Assembly (NCBI RefSeq): GCF_006539725.1
Contig: NZ_BJNO01000008.1
Span: 1-64,000 of the forward strand
Length of the DNA: 64,000 nt
Direction of reading: 5' to 3'
Origin: Klebsiella terrigena
GTDB lineage: Bacteria > Pseudomonadota > Gammaproteobacteria > Enterobacterales > Enterobacteriaceae
Program-made: the position numbers and the translations under genes
Notes under the pieces: model-generated
Told to the model about the DNA's origin: nothing
Databases searched by the model: none
Seen by the model: only the letters and a program-made list of their open reading frames with translations
Shown here: one piece after another, positions 11,711 to 20,487 of the stretch
How the letters are laid out: the number at the start of each line of letters is the position of its first letter
How positions within the stretch are numbered: position 1 is the stretch's first letter

Positions 11711-12073
11711 ATGACCGTGATTTACCAGACCACCATTACGCACATCGGCGCCAGCGCGACGATGGCGCTGGAGGAGCAGATGCTGATTACCTTCCGCGAG
11801 GGCGCGCCGGCGGATATCGAAGAGTACTGCTTTATTCACAACCACGGCGAGCTTGTCGGCGCGCTGGCGCCGGGAGCGGAGCTGCAGCTGGGGGATCGCT
11901 GCTACCCGGTCACCGCGGTCGGCGACGTGGCGGAACAGAATCTGCGCGAGCTGGGCCATATCACGCTGCGCTTCGACGGCCACCGCGTAGCGGAGTTTCC
12001 GGGGACGGTTCACGTGGCTGGCCCGGTACCGGAGGCGATCGCCCCCGGCTGTGTACTGAAATTTTTTGCTTAG
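11711..12073 (+). CDS. srlB: PTS glucitol/sorbitol-specific enzyme IIA
   Basis: This 120-residue soluble IIA of the glucitol family carries phosphate from HPr to SrlE. The family core TITHIGASATMALEEQMLITFREGAP is present, with a histidine-rich segment (FIHNHGELVGAL) that contains the likely phosphoryl-acceptor region. AGAGGTTCCTGAAG precedes the ATG. It is three residues shorter than E. coli SrlB (123), within family variation. Confidence 0.94.
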   Translation: MTVIYQTTITHIGASATMALEEQMLITFREGAPADIEEYCFIHNHGELVGALAPGAELQLGDRCYPVTAVGDVAEQNLRELGHITLRFDGHRVAEFPGTVHVAGPVPEAIAPGCVLKFFA

Positions 12074-12090
12074 GCTGTAAGGAGAGAACT

Positions 12091-12870
12091 ATGAGTCAGG
12101 TTGCTGTTGTCATCGGCGGAGGACAAACCTTAGGTGAGTTTCTGTGTCGTGGCCTCGCCGCGCAGGGGTATCGCGTGGCGGTGGTGGATATTCAAAGCGA
12201 TAAAGCCACCCGCGTGGCGCAGGCGATTAACGCCGAGTATGGCGAAGGGACGGCGTACGGTTTTGGCGCCGATGCGACCAGCGAGGCCAGCGTCGTCGCG
12301 CTCGCCCGCGGCGTCGACGAGATATTCACCCGCGTGGATCTGCTGGTCTACAGCGCCGGGATCGCCAAAGCGGCCTTTATCAGCGACTTTGCGCTGGGCG
12401 ACTTCGACCGCTCGCTGCAGGTCAACCTGGTGGGCTACTTCCTCTGCGCCCGCGAGTTTTCACGGCTGATGATCCGCGACGGCATTCAGGGACGCATCAT
12501 TCAGATCAACTCAAAATCCGGCAAGGTGGGCAGCAAGCATAATTCCGGCTACAGCGCGGCGAAGTTTGGCGGCGTCGGCCTGACCCAGTCCCTGGCGCTG
12601 GATCTGGCGGAGTACGGCATTACCGTGCACGCGCTGATGCTCGGCAACCTGCTGAAGTCGCCGATGTTCCAGTCGCTGCTGCCGCAGTACGCCCACAAGC
12701 TGGGCATTGCCGAAGATGAGGTCGAGCAGTACTACGTCGACAAGGTTCCGCTCAAGCGCGGCTGCGATTATCAGGACGTACTCAACGTGCTGATGTTCTA
12801 CGCCAGCCCGCAGGCCTCTTACTGCACCGGGCAGTCCATCAACGTCACCGGCGGGCAGGTGATGTTTTAA
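12091..12870 (+). CDS. srlD: sorbitol-6-phosphate 2-dehydrogenase
   Basis: This 259-residue short-chain dehydrogenase oxidises sorbitol-6-phosphate to fructose-6-phosphate with NAD. The Rossmann start VAVVIGGGQTLGEFL, the NAG-type segment (VYSAGIAK), the catalytic Ser region QINSKSGKVGS and the YSAAK motif are in the usual order. AAGGAGAG precedes the ATG. It is the same length as E. coli SrlD and the third step of the sorbitol operon. Confidence 0.96.
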   Translation: MSQVAVVIGGGQTLGEFLCRGLAAQGYRVAVVDIQSDKATRVAQAINAEYGEGTAYGFGADATSEASVVALARGVDEIFTRVDLLVYSAGIAKAAFISDFALGDFDRSLQVNLVGYFLCAREFSRLMIRDGIQGRIIQINSKSGKVGSKHNSGYSAAKFGGVGLTQSLALDLAEYGITVHALMLGNLLKSPMFQSLLPQYAHKLGIAEDEVEQYYVDKVPLKRGCDYQDVLNVLMFYASPQASYCTGQSINVTGGQVMF

Positions 12871-12879
12871 CCGCCGGTT

Positions 12880-12902
12880 CCCGGATCGCGCCGCGGTCCG
12901 GG
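12880..12902 (+). terminator. intercistronic hairpin after srlD
   Basis: CCCGGA and TCCGGG enclose an 11-base GC-rich loop, followed by CTCTTCCC. It may attenuate transcription or stabilise the srlAEBD mRNA, separating abundant PTS mRNA from the regulators gutM and srlR. Confidence 0.4.
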
Positions 12903-12935
12903 CTCTTCCCGATACCACGCCTCAAGGAGATATTT

Positions 12936-13295
12936 ATGGTTAGCGCATTGATTACCGTCGCCGCCATCGCCTGGATAGCCCAGCTCGCCTTCGGCGGCTG
13001 GCAGATCCGCCGCTTTAACCGCGCGTTTGATACGCTCTGTCAGCAGGGCCGCGTCGGCGTCGGGCGCTCGGCGGGCCGCTTCAAGCCGCGGGCCATCGTC
13101 GCCATCGCCGTTGATGAACACGACCGCGTCAGCGGCACCCTGCTGATGAAGGGCCTGACCATCTTCGCCCGTCCACAAAAAATCCCGGCGCTTGAGGGCA
13201 AACTTTTGCAAGAATTGCGGCCGGATATGATCTTTCCCCATGATCCGCTCTGTCGGAATGCACTATCATTAGCGCTTAAACCGAAACAGGTATAA
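12936..13295 (+). CDS. gutM: glucitol operon activator protein GutM
   Basis: This 119-residue protein begins MVSALITVAAIAWIAQLAFGGWQIRRF, a single hydrophobic segment followed by a basic stretch, as in E. coli GutM (SrlM). GutM positively regulates the glucitol operon. AAGGAG is present 7 bases ahead of the ATG. It sits between srlD and the repressor srlR, its conserved position. The mechanism remains poorly defined in the family. Confidence 0.93.
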   Translation: MVSALITVAAIAWIAQLAFGGWQIRRFNRAFDTLCQQGRVGVGRSAGRFKPRAIVAIAVDEHDRVSGTLLMKGLTIFARPQKIPALEGKLLQELRPDMIFPHDPLCRNALSLALKPKQV

Positions 13296-13363
13296 TTTCG
13301 TTGTAAAAGTAAATATCTTGCGAAATTATCACATCGAAACTTTAAACGCAGGATGTAACCGCT

Positions 13364-14137
13364 ATGAAACCACGTCAGCGACAGGCAGCTATTCTTGAGC
13401 ATCTGCAGTCGCAGGGTAAGTGCTCGGTCGAGGAGCTGGCGCAACACTTCGCTACCACCGGCACGACGATCCGCAAGGATCTGGTGACCCTCGAACACGC
13501 CGGCACCGTCATTCGCACCTACGGCGGAGTGGTATTGAATAAAGACGAAAGCGACCCGCCTATCGATCATAAAACGCTGATCAATACCACCAAGAAGGCG
13601 CGTATCGCCGAAGCCGCCGTGCGTTTTATTCACGACGGCGACTCGATTATCCTCGATGCCGGCAGTACGGTGCTGCAGATGGTCCCCCTGCTCAGTCGCT
13701 TCAATAACATCACCGTCATGACCAACAGCCTGCATATCGTCAACGCCCTCTCTGAGCTTGATAACGAACAAACGATCCTGATGCCCGGCGGCACCTTTCG
13801 CAAAAAATCAGCCTCCTTTCACGGACAGCTGGCGGAGAATGCCTTCGAGCAGTTCAGCTTCGACAAGCTGTTTATGGGGACCGACGGCATCGATCTGAAC
13901 GCCGGGGTCACCACCTTCAACGAGGTTTATACCGTCAGCAAAGCGATGTGCAATGCCGCCAGGGAGGTGATCCTGATGGCCGACTCGTCGAAGTTTGGCC
14001 GCAAAAGCCCAAACATCGTCTGCGGCCTTGAAAGCGTGGATATGCTGATTACCGATGCCGGTATCGACCCGACCTTCCAGCGGGCGCTGGAAGAAAAAGG
14101 CATCAAAGTGATTATAACTGGAGAAGATCATGAGTAA
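13364..14137 (+). CDS. srlR: glucitol operon repressor, DeoR family
   Basis: This 257-residue protein has an N-terminal DeoR-type helix-turn-helix ([26 protein letters not shown]...[11 protein letters not shown]). The C-terminal sugar-phosphate sensing domain includes [22 protein letters not shown] and [12 protein letters not shown]. It matches SrlR/GutR in length and context. It would repress srlA onward, released by a sorbitol-derived inducer. Its last 8 bases overlap the start of gutQ. Confidence 0.95.
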   Translation: MKPRQRQAAILEHLQSQGKCSVEELAQHFATTGTTIRKDLVTLEHAGTVIRTYGGVVLNKDESDPPIDHKTLINTTKKARIAEAAVRFIHDGDSIILDAGSTVLQMVPLLSRFNNITVMTNSLHIVNALSELDNEQTILMPGGTFRKKSASFHGQLAENAFEQFSFDKLFMGTDGIDLNAGVTTFNEVYTVSKAMCNAAREVILMADSSKFGRKSPNIVCGLESVDMLITDAGIDPTFQRALEEKGIKVIITGEDHE

Positions 14138-15095
14138 CTTTCTGTTAGAAGCCGGACGCCAGACCCTGCAGCTGGAGCTCCAGGAGGCGAGCCGCCTGCC
14201 TGAACGCCTGGGCGACGACTTCATCCGCGCGGCGGAAACCATCATCCACTGCGAAGGCAAACTGATTGTTTCCGGTATCGGCAAATCGGGCCATATCGGC
14301 AAAAAGCTGGCGGCGACCTTTGCCAGCACCGGCACGCCGGCGTTTTTTGTCCACCCGGCGGAGGCGCTGCACGGCGATCTGGGGATGCTCGACGGCCGCG
14401 ACGTGATGCTCTTTATCTCCTACTCCGGCGGGGCGAAGGAGCTCGACCTGATCGTGCCCCGGCTGGAAGAAAAATCGATTCCTCTGCTGGCGATGACCGG
14501 CAAATCGAAATCCCCGCTGGCGCTGGCGGCCAGGGCGGTGCTGGACATTGCCGTAGAGCGCGAGGCCTGCCCGATGCACCTCGCCCCGACCTCCAGCACC
14601 GTCAACACCCTGATGCTCGGCGACGCCCTGGCGATGGCGGTGATGCAGGCCCGCGGCTTCAATGAAGAGGATTTTGCCCGCTCGCATCCGGCCGGCGCGC
14701 TCGGCGCGCGGCTGCTGAATAAGGTCCATCATCTGATGCGTCGCGACGAAGACGTGCCGCGCGTTGACGTCACCGCCAGCGTAATGAGCGCCATGCTTGA
14801 ACTCAGCCGCACCGGGCTGGGGCTGGTGGCGGTATGCGATGCGCAAAACCGCGTCGAGGGCGTATTCACCGACGGCGACCTGCGCCGCTGGCTGGTGGGC
14901 GGCGGCACCCTTGAGGATACCGTCAGCCGCGCGATGACCCGCAACGGCGTGACGCTGCAGGATCAAAGCCGCGCGGTTGATGCCAAAGAGCGCCTGATGA
15001 AGCACAAGATCAGCGCCGCTCCGGTAGTGGATGAGCGCGGCCAGCTGGTCGGCGCGATTAACCTGCAGAACTTTTATCAGGCCGGGATTCTTTAA
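14130..15095 (+). CDS. gutQ: arabinose-5-phosphate isomerase GutQ
   Basis: This 321-residue paralogue of KdsD converts ribulose-5-phosphate to arabinose-5-phosphate, the precursor of Kdo. The SIS domain carries [27 protein letters not shown] and [13 protein letters not shown]. Two CBS domains follow (VSAVMSAML-like region and [20 protein letters not shown]). It is translationally coupled to srlR by an 8-base overlap. Its 3' end overlaps the convergent norR coding end by 38 bases, so the two transcripts are antisense there. Confidence 0.95.
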   Translation: MSNFLLEAGRQTLQLELQEASRLPERLGDDFIRAAETIIHCEGKLIVSGIGKSGHIGKKLAATFASTGTPAFFVHPAEALHGDLGMLDGRDVMLFISYSGGAKELDLIVPRLEEKSIPLLAMTGKSKSPLALAARAVLDIAVEREACPMHLAPTSSTVNTLMLGDALAMAVMQARGFNEEDFARSHPAGALGARLLNKVHHLMRRDEDVPRVDVTASVMSAMLELSRTGLGLVAVCDAQNRVEGVFTDGDLRRWLVGGGTLEDTVSRAMTRNGVTLQDQSRAVDAKERLMKHKISAAPVVDERGQLVGAINLQNFYQAGIL

Positions 15096-16602
15096 GCCCC
15101 AGACGCTTCGCCAGCCGATGCAGGTTGGCGACGTCCAGCGCCAGCGCCCGGGCAGCCGCCGCCCAGCTGCGGTTATTCTCCGCCAGCGCCCGGGCAATCG
15201 CCTCACGCTGGAACGCCTCCGTCGCCTCGCGCAGGTTTATCGCCTGCGTCGGCGCCAGCGGCGCGGCGCTCGGCAGGTTTGGCGCTTCGCCGGCAAACTG
15301 AAAGTGCTGCGGCGCCAGCACGATGTCATCACCCGCCTGGGTCGCCCGCGCCAGCACCACCGCGCGATGAATCGCATGCTCCAGCTCGCGGACGTTGCCC
15401 GGCCACGGCCAGGCGCCCAGCCTTACCCGCGCGGCGCTGCTTAACACCACCTGCCCCAGCCCCATCCGCAGGCGGCACTGCTCGCAGAAATAGCCCGCCA
15501 GCAGCACCACGTCCTGGTCCCGCTCGCGCAGCGCCGGCACCGACAGCGGAAAGACGCTCAGCCGGTGATAGAGATCGGCGCGAAAGCGCCCTTCTACTAC
15601 CTCCTGGCGCAGGTCGCGGTTGGTGGCCGCCAGCACCCGCACGTCCACCCGCAGGCTGCGATCGTCCCCGACGCGCTGAATGTCGCCATATTGCAGCACG
15701 CGCAGCAGCTTCGCCTGCAGCGCCAGCGACAGCTCGCCAATTTCATCGAGGAACAGCGTGCCGTTATCGGCCATTTCAAACTTGCCGCTGCGGTTGCTGA
15801 TAGCCCCGGTAAACGCCCCTTTGACGTGGCCGAACAGCTCGCTCTCGGCCACGCTTTCCGGCAGCGCCGCGCAGTTGAGGTAGACCAGCGGATTGGCGGC
15901 GCGCGGCGAGCCCTGATGTACGGCTTTCGCCACCAGTTCCTTGCCGGTGCCGGTTTCACCATCAATCAGCACGTTGAGATCCGATGCCGCGACGATACCA
16001 ATCTCCTTTTTCAGCTGCAGCATCGGCGCCGAAAGGCCAATAATCTCCTGACGATCGGCGGCCGGGTAGCTTGCGCTCGGCTCCGGCAGCACGTTCTGGT
16101 TCTCCAGGCGGGCGATCAGCAGCGCATTGTTCAGCGCCCCCGCCACCAGCGCGGCAATCAGCCGCAGCTCCTCATCGCTGAAGCTGTCAAAGCGGTCGGC
16201 GTCCATGCCGTCGAGGGTCAGCGCGCCGATCAGCGTCTGCCCGGCAAACAGCGGTAGCCCAACGCAGGCGTGAACCTTGAGGCTTTCCTGGCCGGGGATC
16301 AGCCCGTCATACGGGTCCGGCAGGTCGCTATCCGCCGGGAAGCGCACCACGTCGCCGGCGCGGGCGATCGCCTCCAGCCGCGGATGCCCTTCGAGGGAAA
16401 AGCGCCGCCCCAGCACGTCCTGGGCGAGGCCGTCGATCGCCAGCGGCACAAACTGGTGCGCCTCATAGCGCAGCAGCGCCGAGGCATCGCAGCCGAGGAT
16501 CTGCCGCAGGGTGGTAATCAGGCGCGGGAAGCGGTCGGCGTGGCCGATATCGCTTTGCAAATCAATGGCGATTTTCGCCAGCGCCTCTACGGAAAAGCTC
16601 AT
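15058..16602 (-). CDS. norR: nitric oxide-responsive sigma-54 activator NorR
   Basis: NorR senses NO through a non-haem iron in its N-terminal GAF domain and activates norVW. This 514-residue protein has the GAF domain (residues about 1-180), an AAA+ domain with Walker A GETGTGKE and the sigma-54 contact loop GAFTGA, and a C-terminal Fis-type helix-turn-helix ending [15 protein letters not shown]. The C terminus runs about 10 residues past the E. coli protein and overlaps the end of gutQ on the opposite strand. It is divergent from norV, with three NorR sites between them. Confidence 0.96.
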   Translation of the reverse strand: MSFSVEALAKIAIDLQSDIGHADRFPRLITTLRQILGCDASALLRYEAHQFVPLAIDGLAQDVLGRRFSLEGHPRLEAIARAGDVVRFPADSDLPDPYDGLIPGQESLKVHACVGLPLFAGQTLIGALTLDGMDADRFDSFSDEELRLIAALVAGALNNALLIARLENQNVLPEPSASYPAADRQEIIGLSAPMLQLKKEIGIVAASDLNVLIDGETGTGKELVAKAVHQGSPRAANPLVYLNCAALPESVAESELFGHVKGAFTGAISNRSGKFEMADNGTLFLDEIGELSLALQAKLLRVLQYGDIQRVGDDRSLRVDVRVLAATNRDLRQEVVEGRFRADLYHRLSVFPLSVPALRERDQDVVLLAGYFCEQCRLRMGLGQVVLSSAARVRLGAWPWPGNVRELEHAIHRAVVLARATQAGDDIVLAPQHFQFAGEAPNLPSAAPLAPTQAINLREATEAFQREAIARALAENNRSWAAAARALALDVANLHRLAKRLGLKESRPDKSSAG

Positions 16603-16614
16603 CGCTGCCTCACT

Positions 16615-16670
16615 GTCATTTTGACAATCACAATAGTCATAACGACTATTTTAACCATTGTCATTTTGAC
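16615..16670 (+). promoter_or_regulatory. three NorR binding sites
   Basis: Two perfect GTCATTTTGAC copies (16615-16625 and 16660-16670) and one GTCATAACGAC (16636-16646) are spaced 21 and 24 bases apart. All fit the GT-N7-AC enhancer pattern on which NorR assembles in E. coli, where three sites are also needed. Confidence 0.9.
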
Positions 16671-16725
16671 ATCAATGTTTTTAACGAAAAATAATAAACA
16701 GAACAAAATCAAATAATTAAAAAGT

Positions 16726-16741
16726 TGGCACGCAACTTGAT
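16726..16741 (+). promoter_or_regulatory. sigma-54 promoter of norVW
   Basis: TGGCAC-GCAAC-TTGAT has the -24 GG and correct spacing; the -12 element reads GA instead of the usual GC. It lies about 48 bases before norV and downstream of the NorR sites. Confidence 0.75.
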
Positions 16742-16788
16742 ATAAGCAAAACATCTATTTTGAAAACGCTGAATTAATTGAGGTTGCT

Positions 16789-18234
16789 ATGTCTATTCTG
16801 GTTAAAAATAACATTCATTGGGTTGGCCAACGCGACTGGGAAGTGCGCGATTTCCACGGAACCGAATATAAAACGCTGCGCGGCAGCAGCTACAACAGCT
16901 ATCTCATCCGCGAAGAAAAGAACGTCCTGATCGATACCGTGGATCACAAATTCAGCCGCGAGTTCGTGCAGAACCTGCGCAGCGAAATCGACCTCGCCGA
17001 TATCGACTACATCGTGATTAACCATGCGGAAGAGGACCACGCCGGGGCGCTGACCGAGCTGATGAACTCGATCCCGGACACCCCGATTTACTGCACCGCC
17101 AACGCCATCGACTCCATCACCGGCCACCACCATCACCCGGAATGGAACTTTAACGTGGTGAAAACCGGCGACAGCCTCGATCTCGGCAACGGCAAGCAGC
17201 TGATCTTCGTGGAAACCCCGATGCTGCACTGGCCGGACAGCATGATGACCTATATGACCGGCGACGCGGTGCTGTTCAGCAACGACGCCTTCGGCCAGCA
17301 CTACTGCGACGAACACCTGTTCAACGACGAAGTGGATCAGACCGAGCTGTTCGAGCAGTGCCAGCGCTACTACGCCAACATCCTGACGCCGTTCAGCCGC
17401 CTGGTGACGCCGAAAATTACCGAAATCCTCGGGTTCAACCTGCCGGTGGATATGATCGCCACCTCCCACGGCGTGGTATGGCGCGATAACCCGACGCAAA
17501 TCGTCGAAATGTACCTGAAATGGGCGGCGGATTATCAGGAAGACCGCATCACCATTTTCTACGACACCATGTCCAATAACACCCGCATGATGGCCGACGC
17601 GATCGCCCAGGGCATCACCGACATCGACCCGCGCGTGGCGGTGAAAATCTTTAACGTCGCCCGCAGCGACAAAAACGAAATTCTCACCAACGTGTTCCGC
17701 TCAAAAGGCGTGCTGGTGGGCACCTCGACCATGAACAACGTCATGATGCCGAAAATCGCCGGCCTGGTAGAAGAGATGACCGGCCTGCGTTTTCGCAACA
17801 AGCGCGCCAGCGCCTTTGGCTCCCACGGCTGGAGCGGCGGCGCGGTTGACCGTCTCTCTACCCGCCTGCAGGATGCCGGCTTTGAAATGTCCCTGAGCCT
17901 GAAGGCGAAGTGGCGCCCGGACCTGGATGCGCTGGAAGTCTGCCGCGAGCACGGCCGCGAAATCGCTCGCCAGTGGGCCCTCTCCCCGCTGCCGGCCAGC
18001 GCTGATAAAAAAGCGTCGGCTGAACAGCGCGACTGCGCCGCGGCAGCGGCGGCCGACCTCGGCCCGTCAATGCAGTGCAGCGTGTGCCAGTGGATCTACG
18101 ATCCGGCGAAAGGCGAACCGAACCAGGACGTCCAGCCTGGCACCCCGTGGAGCGACGTACCGGAGAACTTCCTGTGCCCTGAGTGCTCTCTCGGCAAAGA
18201 TGTCTTTGACGTTCTGGCAACGGAGGCAAAATGA
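16789..18234 (+). CDS. norV: flavorubredoxin, anaerobic nitric oxide reductase
   Basis: NorV reduces NO to N2O without oxygen. This 481-residue protein has an N-terminal metallo-beta-lactamase-like di-iron domain with ligands in HAEEDHAG (His79, Glu81, Asp83, His84). A flavodoxin domain binding FMN follows ([20 protein letters not shown]), then a C-terminal rubredoxin with CxxC pairs in CSVCQWIY and LCPECSLG. A variable Ala-rich linker joins the last two. It overlaps norW by 4 bases. Length is close to E. coli NorV (479). Confidence 0.97.
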   Translation: MSILVKNNIHWVGQRDWEVRDFHGTEYKTLRGSSYNSYLIREEKNVLIDTVDHKFSREFVQNLRSEIDLADIDYIVINHAEEDHAGALTELMNSIPDTPIYCTANAIDSITGHHHHPEWNFNVVKTGDSLDLGNGKQLIFVETPMLHWPDSMMTYMTGDAVLFSNDAFGQHYCDEHLFNDEVDQTELFEQCQRYYANILTPFSRLVTPKITEILGFNLPVDMIATSHGVVWRDNPTQIVEMYLKWAADYQEDRITIFYDTMSNNTRMMADAIAQGITDIDPRVAVKIFNVARSDKNEILTNVFRSKGVLVGTSTMNNVMMPKIAGLVEEMTGLRFRNKRASAFGSHGWSGGAVDRLSTRLQDAGFEMSLSLKAKWRPDLDALEVCREHGREIARQWALSPLPASADKKASAEQRDCAAAAAADLGPSMQCSVCQWIYDPAKGEPNQDVQPGTPWSDVPENFLCPECSLGKDVFDVLATEAK

Positions 18235-19364
18235 GTGATGGCATCGTCATCATCGGCTCGGGCTTCGCGGCCCGCCAGCTGGTCAAAAATATTCGTAAGC
18301 AGGACCCGCAGATCCCGCTGACGCTGATCGCCGCCGACAGCATGGATGAGTACAACAAACCGGATCTCAGCCACGTCATCAGCCGCGGTCAGAGCGCCGA
18401 CGATCTGACCCTGCAAACCGCCGGGGAGTTTGCCGAACAGTATAATCTGCGCCTGTTCCCGCATACCTGGGTGAGCGATATCGACGCCGAGGGCAAAGTG
18501 GTCAAAAGCCAGGATCGCGAGTGGCGCTACGACAAGCTGGTGCTGGCCACCGGCGCCGCGCCCTTTATTCCGCCGGTGCCGGGCCGCGAGCTGATGCTCA
18601 CCCTCAACAGCCAGCGGGAATACGGCGCCGCCCAAACCCGGCTCCACGACGCGCGGCGCGTGCTGATCGTCGGCGGTGGGCTAATTGGCTGCGAGCTGGC
18701 GATGGATTTCTGCCGCGCCGGCAAAGCGGTGACGGTGGTCGACAACTCCGCCAGCGTACTGTCGGCGCTGATGCCGCCGGAGGCCAGCAGCCGCCTGCAG
18801 CATCGGTTAACCGATATGGGCGTGCACCTGATGCTGAAAACCCAGCTCGAAGGGCTGGAGCAAACCGCCGACGGCATCCGCGTAACCGTCGATCGCCAGC
18901 GCAGCGTGACCGTGGACGCGGTGGTTGCCGCCGCCGGCCTGCGCCCGGAAACCGCCCTGGCGCGTCGGGCAGGCCTTGAGATTAACCGCGGCGTGGTGGT
19001 CGATAGCCGCCTGCGCAGCAGCCATCCGGCAATTTTTGCCCTCGGCGACTGCGCCGAAATTAACGGCATGGTGCTGCCGTTCCTGCAGCCTATTTTGCTC
19101 AGCGCCATGTGCCTGAGCAAAAATCTACTGGAGCAGCCGGGCGAGCTGAAGCTGCCGCCGATGCTGGTGAAGGTAAAAACCCCGGATCTCCCGCTACATC
19201 TGGCCGGAGATACACGGCGCGAAGACCTGACGTGGAATATCGTGGCCGCCAACGACGGCCTGGTGGCTAAAGGCGTGGATGCGGAAAACCAGCTGCGCGC
19301 CTTTGTGGTCAGCGAAGACCGGATGAAAGAGGCCTTTGCGCTGCTGAAGCAGCTGGTGAGCTAA
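18231..19364 (+). CDS. norW: NADH:flavorubredoxin reductase
   Basis: This 377-residue FAD protein passes electrons from NADH to the rubredoxin domain of NorV. It has the N-terminal FAD motif [14 protein letters not shown], the NAD motif [17 protein letters not shown] and the second FAD segment [10 protein letters not shown]. The C-terminal part ends [12 protein letters not shown]. It starts inside the norV stop (ATGA junction). The downstream neighbour is not hypF as in E. coli but an accessory island. Confidence 0.96.
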   Translation: MSDGIVIIGSGFAARQLVKNIRKQDPQIPLTLIAADSMDEYNKPDLSHVISRGQSADDLTLQTAGEFAEQYNLRLFPHTWVSDIDAEGKVVKSQDREWRYDKLVLATGAAPFIPPVPGRELMLTLNSQREYGAAQTRLHDARRVLIVGGGLIGCELAMDFCRAGKAVTVVDNSASVLSALMPPEASSRLQHRLTDMGVHLMLKTQLEGLEQTADGIRVTVDRQRSVTVDAVVAAAGLRPETALARRAGLEINRGVVVDSRLRSSHPAIFALGDCAEINGMVLPFLQPILLSAMCLSKNLLEQPGELKLPPMLVKVKTPDLPLHLAGDTRREDLTWNIVAANDGLVAKGVDAENQLRAFVVSEDRMKEAFALLKQLVS

Positions 19365-19410
19365 GCGCTTTCCCGGGTCGCGACGTCAACGCCTTGCCCG
19401 TGTATGGATA

Positions 19411-19450
19411 CCCTCGTTACACAACCCTCTCTTGAGTTGTGTAACGGGGG
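19411..19450. repeat. long stem-loop just downstream of norW
   Basis: CCCTCGTTACACAA and TTGTGTAACGGGGG pair over 14 bp (one T:G) around the 12-base loop CCCTCTCTTGAG. No U tract follows on the plus strand, so it is not a standard terminator, although it could still protect or end the norVW transcript. It marks the left edge of the accessory stretch. Confidence 0.7.
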
Positions 19451-19483
19451 CATATTGCGTTCGTATATCCGGCCCTCTCTCAA

Positions 19484-19543
<60 letters not shown>

Positions 19544-19701
19544 CGTATACGGCCACGATGCTATCTGCGCGCCTGCTTCCCTTCGGGCTGGCGGCTTTTT
19601 GTCAGAGCGCTTTCAGCCAGGCCAGCTGATTATCCGAGCCTCGCTTAACAGCTTAAAAGCTGTTTTCTCATCACTGTAATCCTGGTTTAACAGCCCGAAG
19701 G

Positions 19702-19914
19702 ATGTGTCAGAACCAACGACGACTGCGGCCCGCTTATTATGAGACATGTTTATCTGGTAACAATGCTCAACCAATTGCGTCTATTGCTGCCTGGTTTCGC
19801 AAAGTGAATGGGCTAACGCCAAAAGACGTGTGTGAAAGGTTAAGAGTGCCCTGCAGGCTTACGCTCCCCTGCCACGGACAGAATCACCGCAAAATCCTTC
19901 AGGATGAAAATTAG
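19702..19914 (+). pseudogene. short unassigned reading frame, probable gene remnant
   Basis: A 70-codon frame lies in otherwise non-coding DNA. The central part (SIAAWFRKVNGLTPKDVCERL) looks like genuine protein and faintly recalls the end of an AraC-type helix-turn-helix domain. The start lacks a usable ribosome site and the rest is unremarkable. I treat it as a decayed fragment of unknown origin. The rest of 19545-19998 shows no gene. Confidence 0.25.
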
Positions 19915-19998
19915 TTTTACCCCTACATTTAGTGGTGGTTAAGTGAAAGGGTTTTATCTATTCTGCTTTTATCAGCGAGCAGGCCGGAGTCACTCTTT

Positions 19999-20223
19999 GT
20001 GGATAATCCCATTCTTCAGAAAATCCTCATTATCGTTATTCTCATCCTGTGGGTAATCGATGAATTCCGGACCAGGAAAAGAAAAACCGCTGACCCCGCT
20101 ATTGAAGCCGCTGATGCCAGGGAACGCCATCAATGGCGCTATCTCAGATGGGGGTTCCGGGCAATACAAGCGGCAGCGACGGTGTATATCGTCGTTCAGC
20201 TGATTCAGGTATTACTGAGATAG
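19999..20223 (+). CDS. hypothetical small membrane protein
   Basis: A 74-residue frame starts with GTG at 19999; CCGGAG lies about 9 bases upstream. The N terminus (ILQKILIIVILILWVID) is a hydrophobic segment, then a basic/acidic stretch (RTRKRKTADP, ARERHQW), then a second hydrophobic segment (AIQAAATVYIVVQLIQVLL). This predicts a two-span hairpin with a charged loop. I do not recognise a family. It lies in the accessory island, convergent with the OLD-family gene 264 bases away; whether it is functionally linked is unknown. Confidence 0.5.
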   Translation: MDNPILQKILIIVILILWVIDEFRTRKRKTADPAIEAADARERHQWRYLRWGFRAIQAAATVYIVVQLIQVLLR

Positions 20224-20426
20224 ATGACACAGGCAGGTACAGCTGGACAGAGACATTTTACTGTCCAAGTGGGCCTCGGTGGGCGCCGTGGTGTAGGTGC
20301 CATGAGTGCTAGGAGCGGACATTGAGAACGTTACTGCACATTAGGTCAATGTATATAAGCACTTGGTCTGGATGTTGTATTGATTTTTTTAAATCATGAT
20401 AGAGTCTGCCATATTCTCTGGTCGTT

Positions 20427-20455
20427 TAAAACAGCCCTCTACTGGAGAGGACTGT
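20427..20455 (-). terminator. terminator of the OLD-family gene
   Basis: On the minus strand ACAGTCCTCT-CCAGT-AGAGGGCTGT forms a 10-bp stem with one wobble pair, followed by TTTTAA. It begins about 33 bases past the stop codon. Nothing else is seen between 20224 and 20487. Confidence 0.65.
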
Positions 20456-20487
20456 TATTTGATAATGGTTATTTTAGCCTTACAAGA

